Shown piece after piece: positions 26,371-34,319 of a DNA stretch of 64,000 bases (the first letter of the stretch is position 1; each line of letters starts with the position of its first letter). The stretch spans positions 62,001 through 126,000 of the forward strand of contig NZ_JAPEOQ010000002.1 of NCBI RefSeq assembly GCF_026341035.1. Direction: 5' to 3'. Below the pieces are notes generated by a model. The model searched no databases. It was given only the letters and a program-made list of their open reading frames with translations, and was not told where the DNA came from. The DNA comes from Streptomyces sp. NBC_01016 (lineage in GTDB: Bacteria > Actinomycetota > Actinomycetes > Streptomycetales > Streptomycetaceae). Made by a program: the position numbers and the translations under genes.

Positions 26371-27417
26371 CTACGCCCGCGGCTTCCCCGTCGACCCCCG
26401 CACCACCAGCTCCCCCCGCACCTCCACGATCCGCCCCTTCGGCGCCGCCTCCCGGCCCATCGCGATCCGGCCCGCCCGCGCCGCCGCCTCGGCCAGCGGG
26501 AGGTGGAACGTCGTCAGCGGAGGCGCCGCATCGATGCTGAAGGGGAGGTCGTCGAAGCCGACCACCGAGACGTCCTCCGGGATGCGCAGGTCCGCCTCCC
26601 GCAGGGCCGCGCACGCGCCGAGCGCCACGCTGTCGTTCGCCGCCACCACGGCCGTCAACTCCGGCTCCCGGCACAACAGTTCGGCCGTCGCCTCGTAGCC
26701 CGACGTGCGATCGTACGAGCCGTGCGCCACAAGCCCGTCCGACTCGCTCACACCGGCCGCGGCCAGCGCCTCGCGGTGGCCCTCGAGGCGGTGGCGGGTC
26801 GTCGTGCGCTCCTCGGGGCCCGCGACGTAGCCGATCCGTCGGTGCCCGAGGGCCAGGAGGTGATCCGTCAACTCCCTTGCCCCGGAACGGTTGTCGAAGG
26901 TCAGCGCCACCGCGTCCGTGTCCGGCACCGGCGGACGGCCGCAGAGCACGACCCGCGTCCCGGCCTCCGCGAGGCGCCGCAACTTGGCGGCCACGGCCGC
27001 GACATGGGCCTCGTTCTCGATCGCCCCGCCCGTGAGCACGACCGCCGCCGCGCGCTGGCGCTGCAGCAGGGTTAGGTAGGTCAGCTCGCGCTCCGGCTCG
27101 CCGCCCGTGTTGCAGACCACCGCGAGCCGCTCGCCGCCCGCCCGGCCGCCGGGCCCGACGATCTCCGACTGCACCGCGGAGGCCATGATCCCGAAGAACG
27201 GGTCGGCGATGTCGTTGACCAGGACCCCGACCAGGTCGGAGGTGGCGGCGGCGAGGGCGCTCGCCGGCCCGTTGAGCACGTAGTCCAGATCGTCCACGGC
27301 CTTGAGCACCCGCTCGCGCGTGCTCGCGGCCACGGGGTAGTTCCCGTTCAGGACGCGCGAGACGGTGGCGGGGGACACCTGCGCGCGGGCGGCCACATCC
27401 GACAGGGTCACGGTCAT
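26371..27417 (-). CDS. LacI-family transcriptional regulator
   Basis: A 348-residue LacI repressor: helix-turn-helix and hinge (TLSDVAARAQVSPATVSRVL, then LNGPASALA) followed by a sugar-binding domain with LTDHLLALGHRRIGYVAG and PEDVSVVGFDDLPF. ATG 27417 is supported by GGAGGAA eight bases ahead. It is divergent from a Gfo/Idh-DUF993-TIM operon, and AAGCGCTT, a LacI-type centre, lies in the gap, so it most probably controls that operon and itself. Effector unknown, presumably the sugar or polyol used by the operon. Confidence 0.88.
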   Translation of the reverse strand: MTVTLSDVAARAQVSPATVSRVLNGNYPVAASTRERVLKAVDDLDYVLNGPASALAAATSDLVGVLVNDIADPFFGIMASAVQSEIVGPGGRAGGERLAVVCNTGGEPERELTYLTLLQRQRAAAVVLTGGAIENEAHVAAVAAKLRRLAEAGTRVVLCGRPPVPDTDAVALTFDNRSGARELTDHLLALGHRRIGYVAGPEERTTTRHRLEGHREALAAAGVSESDGLVAHGSYDRTSGYEATAELLCREPELTAVVAANDSVALGACAALREADLRIPEDVSVVGFDDLPFSIDAAPPLTTFHLPLAEAAARAGRIAMGREAAPKGRIVEVRGELVVRGSTGKPRA

Positions 27418-27526
27418 CGAGTCTTCCTCCGTGAAGGGTCCCGGGTCCGCGGCGAAGCTCCCGAGACCCCGGTCTCGTATCCGCTCTTGTCCGAGCGGCA
27501 GTCCAGAGGCTAGCTTCTTCTTAGGT

Positions 27527-27540
27527 AGAAAGCGCTTGCT
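27527..27540. promoter_or_regulatory. LacI-type operator upstream of the Gfo/Idh operon
   Basis: AGAAAGCGCTTGCT contains the 8-base palindrome AAGCGCTT (27530-27537) and sits in the 206-base divergent gap, 84 bases before the Gfo/Idh start. It is the likely site of the adjacent LacI protein. Confidence 0.6.
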
Positions 27541-27623
27541 ACGAAAGATTCCGCAGGCGCCACCTCGCGTATGCAGCAATACGCGGGGCACGAATGGCCG
27601 GTCGGCCGGAGGAAGGAACTCAC

Positions 27624-28781
27624 GTGACACGCAAGACGGTGCGCATCGCCATGAACGGTGTGACGGGGCGCATGGGCTACCGCCAGCACCTCGTCCGCTC
27701 CATCCTCGCCCTCCGCGAGCAGGGCGGACTCGACCTCGGCGACGGCACGGTGCTGTGGCCCGAGCCGGTCCTCGTCGGGCGCCGCGAGCACGCCCTGAAG
27801 GCGATCGCCGAGGAGCACGGCCTCGACCCGGCCAACATCTCCACCGACGTGGACGCCGTCCTCGCCGACGACAGCATCGACATCTTCTTCGACGCCGCGA
27901 TGACCTCGGGCCGCGAGGGGATCCTCAAGAAGGCGATCGCCGCCGGAAAGCACATCTACACCGAGAAGCCGACCGCCACCGGCCTGGAGGGCGCCATCGA
28001 GCTGGCCCGCCTGGCGCGCGAGGCGGGCGTCAAGTCCGGTGTCGTACAGGACAAGTTGTTCCTGCCGGGTCTGCTCAAGCTGAAGCGGCTCATCGACGGC
28101 GGCTTCTTCGGCCGGATCCTGTCGGTCCGCGGCGAGTTCGGGTACTGGGTCTTCGAGGGCGACTGGCAGGAGGCCCAGCGGCCTTCCTGGAACTACCGCT
28201 CGGAGGACGGCGGCGGCATCGTCGTCGACATGTTCCCGCACTGGGAGTACGTGCTGCACGAGCTGTTCGGCCGCGTGACCTCCGTGAACGCGCTGGCCCA
28301 GACCCACATCCCCACCCGCTGGGACGAGAACGGCAAGCCCTACGACGCCACCGCCGACGACTCCGCGTACGGCATCTTCCAGATCGAGGGCGGCATCGTC
28401 GCGCAGATCAACTCGTCGTGGGACGTGCGCGTCAACCGTGACGAGCTGGTCGAGTTCCAGGTGGACGGTACGGAAGGGTCCGCTGTCGCCGGACTGCGCA
28501 ACTGCCGTGTCCAGCACCGCAGTTCGACGCCGAAGCCGGTCTGGAATCCGGATCTGCCCGCCACCTACTCCTTCCGCGACCAGTGGCAGGAAGTGCCGGA
28601 CAACACCGAGTTCGACAATGGCTTCAAGGTCCAGTGGGAGCTGTTCCTCCAGCACGTCTACGCCGGCGCCGACTACCACTGGGACCTGCTCGCCGGTGCG
28701 CGCGGCGTGCAGATGGCCGAGCTGGGCCTGAAGTCGTCCGCCGAGGGCCGCCGCCTCGACGTTCCGGAGATCTCGCTGTGA
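27624..28781 (+). CDS. Gfo/Idh/MocA-family oxidoreductase
   Basis: A 385-residue NAD(P)-dependent sugar or polyol dehydrogenase. The N-terminal nucleotide-binding fold starts with RIAMNGVTGRMGYRQH, an unusual variant of GxGxxG, and the family motif TEKPTATG lies near residue 115. The C-terminal substrate domain has GGGIVVDMFPHWEYVLHELFG, typical of the family. GTG 27624 follows GGAGGAAGG. First gene of a three-gene operon in which each stop overlaps the next start. The substrate is likely an inositol-like or keto-sugar acid, judging only by its partners. Confidence 0.85.
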   Translation: MTRKTVRIAMNGVTGRMGYRQHLVRSILALREQGGLDLGDGTVLWPEPVLVGRREHALKAIAEEHGLDPANISTDVDAVLADDSIDIFFDAAMTSGREGILKKAIAAGKHIYTEKPTATGLEGAIELARLAREAGVKSGVVQDKLFLPGLLKLKRLIDGGFFGRILSVRGEFGYWVFEGDWQEAQRPSWNYRSEDGGGIVVDMFPHWEYVLHELFGRVTSVNALAQTHIPTRWDENGKPYDATADDSAYGIFQIEGGIVAQINSSWDVRVNRDELVEFQVDGTEGSAVAGLRNCRVQHRSSTPKPVWNPDLPATYSFRDQWQEVPDNTEFDNGFKVQWELFLQHVYAGADYHWDLLAGARGVQMAELGLKSSAEGRRLDVPEISL

Positions 28782-29932
28782 CCCTCCATCTCCCCAACGC
28801 TGCCGGTGAGTTGAAGGCTTACGAGCCGCGCGCCGAGCCCCTCACCTTCGACACGGGCGCCCCGCTCGCGTCCCGCGTCGTCTACTCGGCGGCGCACGTC
28901 GTCGCCGACCCGCTCGCCGACACCACGCCGGACTCCCCGGCCGCCGTCGACTGGGACGCCACCCTCGCCTTTCGCCGCCACCTGTGGTCGCACGGCCTCG
29001 GCGTCGCGGAGGCCATGGACACCGCGCAGCGCGGCATGGGCCTGGACTGGGCGGGCGCCGCCGAGCTGATCCGCCGCTCGTCGGCCGAGGCCAAGTCGGT
29101 CGGCGGGCGCATCGCGGTCGGCGTCGGCACCGACCAGATCGCGCCCGGCGCGTCCCTCAAGGACGTGCGCGCGGCGTACGAGGAGCAGCTCGCGGTCGCC
29201 GAGGGGGCGGGCGCCCAGGTCATCCTGATGGCCTCCCGCGCGCTCGCCGCCGCCGCGAACAGCCCGCAGGACTACGTCGACCTGTACGGCCACCTGCTCC
29301 GCCAGGCCACCGAACCCGTCATCCTGCACTGGCTCGGCCCGATGTTCGACCCGGCGCTGGAGGGCTACTGGGGCTCGTCCGACCTGGATGCCGCCACCGA
29401 CACCTTCGTCGAGATCATCAAGGCGCACTCCGACAAGGTCGACGGCATCAAGGTCTCGCTGCTCGAAGCCCAGCGCGAGGTCGACATCCGCCGCCGCCTC
29501 CCGAACGGCGTGCGCTGCTACACCGGCGACGACTTCAACTACCCGGAGCTGATCGCCGGCGACGAGCGCGGTTTCTCGCACGCGCTGCTCGGCATCTTCG
29601 ACCCGCTGGGCCCGCTCGCCGCGAAGGCGGTACGCACCCTCGACACGGGTGACGTGGACGGATTCCGTCAACTCCTCGACCCGACCGTCGAGTTGTCGCG
29701 CCACCTGTTCCAGGCGCCGACCCGCTTCTACAAGACCGGCGTCGTCTTCCTCGCCTGGCTCTCCGGGCACCAGGACCACTTCACGATGGTCGGCGGCCTC
29801 CAGTCCGCGCGTTCGCTGCCGCACTTCGCGCGCGCCTACGAACTCGCCGACCAGCTGGGCCTGTTCCCGAAGCCGGAGCTCGCCGAGGCCCGGATGAAGA
29901 ACCTGCTCGCCCTGTACGGAGTGACCTCATGA
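28778..29932 (+). CDS. DUF993 protein (dihydrodipicolinate synthase-like aldolase family)
   Basis: A 384-residue protein of the DUF993 family, a TIM-barrel group distantly related to dihydrodipicolinate synthase. Characteristic stretches are RHLWSHGLGVAEAMDTAQRG, VILHWLGPMFDPALEGYWG, KVDGIKVSLLEAQ (a Lys-containing strand where the Schiff base could form) and CYTGDDFNYPELI. An aldolase or dehydratase on a sugar acid is plausible but unproven. GTG 28778 overlaps the stop of the Gfo/Idh gene, and the stop overlaps the following ATG. Confidence 0.82.
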   Translation: MTLHLPNAAGELKAYEPRAEPLTFDTGAPLASRVVYSAAHVVADPLADTTPDSPAAVDWDATLAFRRHLWSHGLGVAEAMDTAQRGMGLDWAGAAELIRRSSAEAKSVGGRIAVGVGTDQIAPGASLKDVRAAYEEQLAVAEGAGAQVILMASRALAAAANSPQDYVDLYGHLLRQATEPVILHWLGPMFDPALEGYWGSSDLDAATDTFVEIIKAHSDKVDGIKVSLLEAQREVDIRRRLPNGVRCYTGDDFNYPELIAGDERGFSHALLGIFDPLGPLAAKAVRTLDTGDVDGFRQLLDPTVELSRHLFQAPTRFYKTGVVFLAWLSGHQDHFTMVGGLQSARSLPHFARAYELADQLGLFPKPELAEARMKNLLALYGVTS

Positions 29933-30774
29933 GCGCCGAGAAGTCCACCGCGGATCCCCGCTTCTCCATCAACCAGATGACCGTCAAGCAGCTCGGGCTC
30001 CCCGAACTGGTCGACGCCTGCCGCGAGTTGGGTGTCCAGAACCTCGGTACGTGGCGTGCGCCCGTCCAGGAGTACGGCGTCGAGGCCGCGGCGAAGCTGC
30101 TGCGCGACGCCGGGCTCAACGTCACCACGCACTGCCGGGGCGGCTTCCTCACCGCGGTCGACGAGACCGAGCGCAAGGCCGCGATCGAGGACAACAAGCG
30201 CGCCGTCGACGAGTGCGTGACGCTCGGCACCGATGTCCTGGTGCTCGTCTCGGGCGGCCTCCCGGCCGGTTCGTACGACCTGCCGGGCGCCCGTGAACGT
30301 ATCGGTGACGCGCTCGTCGAGCTCGCCCCGTACGCCGCCGAGCGCGGCGTGCAGCTCGCGATCGAGCCGCTGCACCCGATGTACGCGTCCGACCGCTGCG
30401 TCGTCTCGACGCTCGCGCAGGCCCTGGACATCGCCGAACGCTTCCCGGCGGAGCAGGTCGGCGTCTGCGTGGACACGTACCACATCTGGTGGGACGACCA
30501 GGCGCCCGCGCAGATCGCGCGGGCCGGGGCGCAGGGACGTATCGCGACGTTCCAACTCGCCGACTGGACCACGCCGTTGCCCGAGGGCGTCCTCAACGGG
30601 CGCGGGCAGATCGGCGACGGCTCCATCGACATGCGGTACTGGCGCGGTCTCGTCGAGGCGCAGGGGTACGCGGGGCCCATCGAGGTCGAGCTGTTCAACG
30701 ACGGTCTGTGGGCCCGCGACGGGCGCGAGGTGCTGGCCGAGACGGCTGAGCGGTTCACGGCGCACGCCGTGTAG
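29929..30774 (+). CDS. Sugar phosphate isomerase/epimerase (TIM barrel)
   Basis: A 281-residue xylose isomerase-like barrel. The metal ligand residues are in AIEPLHPMYASDR, VCVDTYHIWWDD, and near GPIEVELFND; NVTTHCRGG lies near 65. Together with the Gfo/Idh and DUF993 genes it makes a compact catabolic operon, presumably dehydrogenase, isomerase and aldolase steps on one polyol or sugar acid. ATG overlaps the previous stop. A strong hairpin lies 140 bases downstream. Confidence 0.82.
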   Translation: MSAEKSTADPRFSINQMTVKQLGLPELVDACRELGVQNLGTWRAPVQEYGVEAAAKLLRDAGLNVTTHCRGGFLTAVDETERKAAIEDNKRAVDECVTLGTDVLVLVSGGLPAGSYDLPGARERIGDALVELAPYAAERGVQLAIEPLHPMYASDRCVVSTLAQALDIAERFPAEQVGVCVDTYHIWWDDQAPAQIARAGAQGRIATFQLADWTTPLPEGVLNGRGQIGDGSIDMRYWRGLVEAQGYAGPIEVELFNDGLWARDGREVLAETAERFTAHAV

Positions 30775-30915
30775 TTCGTGGCGCACGCCCTGTAAAAAGT
30801 TTTCTCCGCAACCACGTACAACCCTCTGCACCGCCCGAGTGTCGTACTGGGTGTCGGAACACCCAGGGGGGCGATCTGGGGGGATCGGGGTTCCGGCGCA
30901 GGAGGGGGAGAGCCC

Positions 30916-30945
30916 GAGGGGCCCGGTCCGCGGACCGGGCCCCTC
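30916..30945. terminator. 15-bp palindromic hairpin between convergent operons
   Basis: Bases 30916-30930 (GAGGGGCCCGGTCCG) are the exact reverse complement of 30931-30945. It lies between the ends of the Gfo/Idh operon and the ribose operon, which converge here, and can fold in either transcript. There is a GTTTT run at 30950-30954 on the plus side. Confidence 0.75.
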
Positions 30946-31014
30946 GCAGGGTTTTCGGGGTGGGGCAGGCCTACTAGGGCCTGTCGTTTGGATCAGGCCG
31001 GAGTCGGGCCTGGG

Positions 31015-31404
31015 TCAGAAGAAGACTCCGCAGCGCAGCAGCACGTTCGCGTACGGACGTGCCTCTCCCGTGCGGACGACGAGCCGCGCGTGCGCCGACA
31101 GCGCCTTCAGCTCCTCGTGCGTGACGAAACCGAGGGGCTCCAGACGGTCCTGGAGGAGCTCGGCGGTGTCCGGGTTCGCCTCCCGCACCTCGCGGGCCGC
31201 CGTGGCCGCCTCCACCACCAGCTCGTCGAGCAGCCCGTCGAGGACCTCCGCGAAGGACGGCACACCGGCCCGGAACGCGAGGTCGACGACGCGCGGTCCT
31301 GCCGGGATCGGCATGCCCGCGTCGCAGATCAGCACTCCGTCGCCGTGCCCCAACTCGGCTATGGCGCCCGCCAGATGACGGTTGAGTATTCCGGCCTTCT
31401 TCAC
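31015..31404 (-). CDS. rbsD: D-ribose pyranase RbsD
   Basis: A 129-residue RbsD, which interconverts the beta-pyranose and furanose forms of ribose so that ribokinase can use it. The family start MKKAGILNRHLAGAIAELGH with the catalytic His, GVLICDAGMPIP and the C-terminal VVRTGEARPYANVLL are all present. The GTG start at 31404 overlaps the ribokinase stop (GTGA). Last gene of the ribose operon. Confidence 0.93.
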   Translation of the reverse strand: MKKAGILNRHLAGAIAELGHGDGVLICDAGMPIPAGPRVVDLAFRAGVPSFAEVLDGLLDELVVEAATAAREVREANPDTAELLQDRLEPLGFVTHEELKALSAHARLVVRTGEARPYANVLLRCGVFF

Positions 31405-32300
31405 AGCGACCCGACCTCCTCGGCGGTCGGGTACGAGGCCTGCGCGCCCTCCTTGGTGACCGCGGCCGCGCCGACCTTCGCCGCGTAGGCGGCCGCGTCG
31501 GCGAGCGATTCGCCGGTGCCGAGCCGCCACGCGAGCGCCGCCGTGAACGCGTCACCGGCGCCGGTCGTGTCGACGGCCTTCACCTTCACCGCCGCGACCC
31601 GCTGCGAGCCCGCCGCGTCCGCGACGAGCGCGCCCTCGGAGCCGAGGGTGACGACGACCGAGCGCGGGCCGAGCGAGAGCAGCTGCCGCGCCCAGTCCTC
31701 GGGGTCGTCGCCGAGGTCCGTACCGGCGATGACCTTCGCCTCGTGCTCGTTGACGATCAGCGGGTCGCAGGCCGCGAGCACCTCGTCGGGGAGCGGGGCG
31801 GGCGGCGAGGGGTTGAGGACGAGGCGGGCGCCGTCCGCGAGATTGCGGACCACCTCCGCGACCGTATCCAGCGGGATCTCCAGCATCATCGAGACGACCT
31901 GCGCCCCCGCGAACAGCTCGCCCGCCGCCCGTACGTCCTCGGGCGTGAGCCGACCGTTCGCGCCCGGCGACACCACGATCGAGTTGTCGCCGGACGGGTC
32001 CACGGTGATCAGGGCGACCCCGGTGGGCGCCCCGCCGACCAGCACGCCGGACGTGTCCACGCCCGCCGCCTCCATCGAGTCGCGCAGCAGCCTGCCGTGC
32101 CCGTCGTCGCCGACCCGCGCGAGCAGCGCCGTACGAGCGCCCAACTTGGCGGCGGCGACCGCCTGGTTGGCGCCCTTGCCGCCGGGGTGGGTCGTCAGGT
32201 CGGAGCCGAGAACGGTCTCGCCCGCGGCCGGCCGCCGGTCGACGCCCACCACCAGGTCGGCGTTGGCCGACCCGACGACGAGGAGGTCGTACGTGTTCAT
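31401..32300 (-). CDS. rbsK: Ribokinase RbsK
   Basis: A 299-residue PfkB-family kinase that phosphorylates ribose at O5. The two family signatures are seen: HPGGKGANQAVAAAKLG (about 39-55) and DTTGAGDAFTAALAW (about 243-257), the second carrying the catalytic Asp and anion hole. NEHEAKVIAG near 186 is also typical. ATG 32300 has GAAAGG six bases ahead; a short extension in frame is less likely. It lies between the transporter fusion and rbsD. Confidence 0.93.
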   Translation of the reverse strand: MNTYDLLVVGSANADLVVGVDRRPAAGETVLGSDLTTHPGGKGANQAVAAAKLGARTALLARVGDDGHGRLLRDSMEAAGVDTSGVLVGGAPTGVALITVDPSGDNSIVVSPGANGRLTPEDVRAAGELFAGAQVVSMMLEIPLDTVAEVVRNLADGARLVLNPSPPAPLPDEVLAACDPLIVNEHEAKVIAGTDLGDDPEDWARQLLSLGPRSVVVTLGSEGALVADAAGSQRVAAVKVKAVDTTGAGDAFTAALAWRLGTGESLADAAAYAAKVGAAAVTKEGAQASYPTAEEVGSL

Positions 32301-32372
32301 GTTGTGCCTTTCTTCGTACGTCACCGCAAAGGGTACGAGAGCCGCCGAACGGGGCCGGTCACTCGTGGTCCG

Positions 32373-34319
32373 TCACTTGAAGTCGGCGACGTTCTTCGCC
32401 GTGACGACCTTCACGGGCACCTTCACCGCCGAGGAGATCTTCTTGTCCTTCGCCGCGGCGATCGCGTTCTGCACGGCCATCTTTCCGAGCTCGCGCGGCT
32501 GCTGGGCCACGGAGGCGTACAGCGTGCCCGCCTTGACCGCCTTGAAGCCGTCGGGCGTGCCGTCGAAGCCGATGACGGGGACGGACTTGCCGGCCTTCGA
32601 GCCGAGCGCCTTGATCGCGCCGAGCGCCATCTCGTCGTTCTCGGCGAAGACGCCGTCGACGTCGGGGTGCGACTGGAGCATGTTCGTCATGACGTCCAGG
32701 CCCTTGGTGCGGTCGAAGTCCGCGGGCTGCTTGGCGACGACCTTGATGCCCGGGTAGTTCTTGATCCCCGCGGCGAAGCCCGCGCCGCGCTCACGGCTGG
32801 CGGACGTACCGGCCTGGCCCTGGAGGACCGCGATCTTGCCCTTGCCGCCCAGCTTGTCGGCCATGATCTTCGCGGCCTGCTTGCCGCCCGCGACGTTGTC
32901 GGAGGCGACGAGGGTCGCGGCCTTCGCCTTGTTGACGCCGCGGTCGGCGGCGACGACGGGGATGTCGGCCTTGTTGGCGGTGCGCACGGACGGGCCGACG
33001 GCGTCGGAGTCGACCGGGTTCACGATGACGGCGCTGAGCCCCTCGCTCGTGAAGTTCTGGAGCTGGTTGGCCTGCTGCGAGGCGTCGTTCTGCGCGTCAG
33101 TGACGGTCAGCTCGACGCCCTGCTTCTTCGCCTCGGCCTGGGCGCCCGCCCGCATCTCGGTGAAGAACGGGTTGTTGAGCGTGGAGACGGCCATGCCGAG
33201 CTTGAGGTCCTTCTTGCCGCCGGAGGAACCGGTGTTGTTCCACACCGCGAGGCCGCCGACGATCGCGATGGCGACCACGGCCGCGAGCACGTACTGCATC
33301 CGCTGCCTGGGCCCACCGGTCCCGGCACCCGCGGAGGCCGGCTGCGCACCGGCCTTGCGACGCGCCGTGTCGAGCAGCACCGCGAGGGCGATCACGACAC
33401 CGATGACGACCTGCTGCCAAAAGGCGGACACCGAAAGGAGGTTGAGGCCGTTGCGGAGCACGGCGAGGATCAGCGCGCCGATGAACGTGCCCGACGCCTT
33501 GCCCGTACCACCGGCCAGCGAGGCGCCGCCGATGACGACGGCGGCGATGGCGTCCAGCTCGTAGCCGTTCGCGGCCTGCGGCTGCGCGGAGGCGAGACGG
33601 GAGGCGAGCACGATGCCGGCGACGGCCGCGAACAGGCCGGACAGGCCGTAGATGACGAGCTTCTGCCGCTTCACGCGCAGACCGGAGAGGCGGGCCGCCT
33701 CCTCGTTGCCGCCGATCGCGTACATGGACCGGCCGATGAACGTACGGGCGAGGACGACCGCCGTGATGAGCCCCATCACGATCATCACGATGACCGGCAC
33801 GGGCAGCCAACCGCCCAGCGTGTCACCGAGCTTGGAGACCGAGTCGGGGAACGGGATCGGCGAACCCTGCGAGATCACCAGGGACAGACCGCGCCCGACC
33901 GACAGCATCGCCAGCGTCGCGATGAACGGCGGGAGCTTGCCGTACGAGATGAGCAGGCCGTTGACGAAGCCGCAGGCGACACCCGTGACGACGGCGAGCA
34001 GCACGGCTATCACCACCGGCACGCCCTCGCTCGTGGCCGCCCACGCGAGGACGGTCGCCGACAGCGCGGCCACCGAGCCGACCGACAGGTCGATGCCCGC
34101 CGAGACGATGACGAAGGTGACACCGAACGCGAGGATCGCGGTGACGGCCGCCTGCACGCCGACGTTCAGCAGGTTCTGGGTGGTCAGGAAGTCGCCGGAC
34201 ATCAGCGACATGGCGACGACCAGGACGACGAGCGCGGTCAGCGCGCCGTTGTCGAGGAGCAGCCGCAGCAGGCTCCCGTTGTTCTTGGCCTGTGGCTTGT
34301 TGAGTGTCTCAGTGGTCAC
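32373..34319 (-). CDS. Ribose ABC permease fused to its substrate-binding protein (RbsC-RbsB)
   Basis: A 648-residue protein joining two normally separate subunits. Residues 1-320 are an RbsC-type permease with about ten helices and the motif VVIGGASLAGGTG near 262. After a linker (321-340) a further helix (MQYVLAAVVAIAIVGGLAVW, 341-360) leads to an RbsB-type periplasmic-binding domain from about 370 to the end, with GMAVSTLNNPFF, VNPVDSDAVG and VPVIGFDGTPDG. The binding domain is thus tethered outside by its own membrane anchor, with no lipobox. Such bifunctional proteins are, from memory, known for Streptomyces ribose loci. It starts within the last codons of rbsA (11-base overlap). Confidence 0.92.
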   Translation of the reverse strand: MTTETLNKPQAKNNGSLLRLLLDNGALTALVVLVVAMSLMSGDFLTTQNLLNVGVQAAVTAILAFGVTFVIVSAGIDLSVGSVAALSATVLAWAATSEGVPVVIAVLLAVVTGVACGFVNGLLISYGKLPPFIATLAMLSVGRGLSLVISQGSPIPFPDSVSKLGDTLGGWLPVPVIVMIVMGLITAVVLARTFIGRSMYAIGGNEEAARLSGLRVKRQKLVIYGLSGLFAAVAGIVLASRLASAQPQAANGYELDAIAAVVIGGASLAGGTGKASGTFIGALILAVLRNGLNLLSVSAFWQQVVIGVVIALAVLLDTARRKAGAQPASAGAGTGGPRQRMQYVLAAVVAIAIVGGLAVWNNTGSSGGKKDLKLGMAVSTLNNPFFTEMRAGAQAEAKKQGVELTVTDAQNDASQQANQLQNFTSEGLSAVIVNPVDSDAVGPSVRTANKADIPVVAADRGVNKAKAATLVASDNVAGGKQAAKIMADKLGGKGKIAVLQGQAGTSASRERGAGFAAGIKNYPGIKVVAKQPADFDRTKGLDVMTNMLQSHPDVDGVFAENDEMALGAIKALGSKAGKSVPVIGFDGTPDGFKAVKAGTLYASVAQQPRELGKMAVQNAIAAAKDKKISSAVKVPVKVVTAKNVADFK

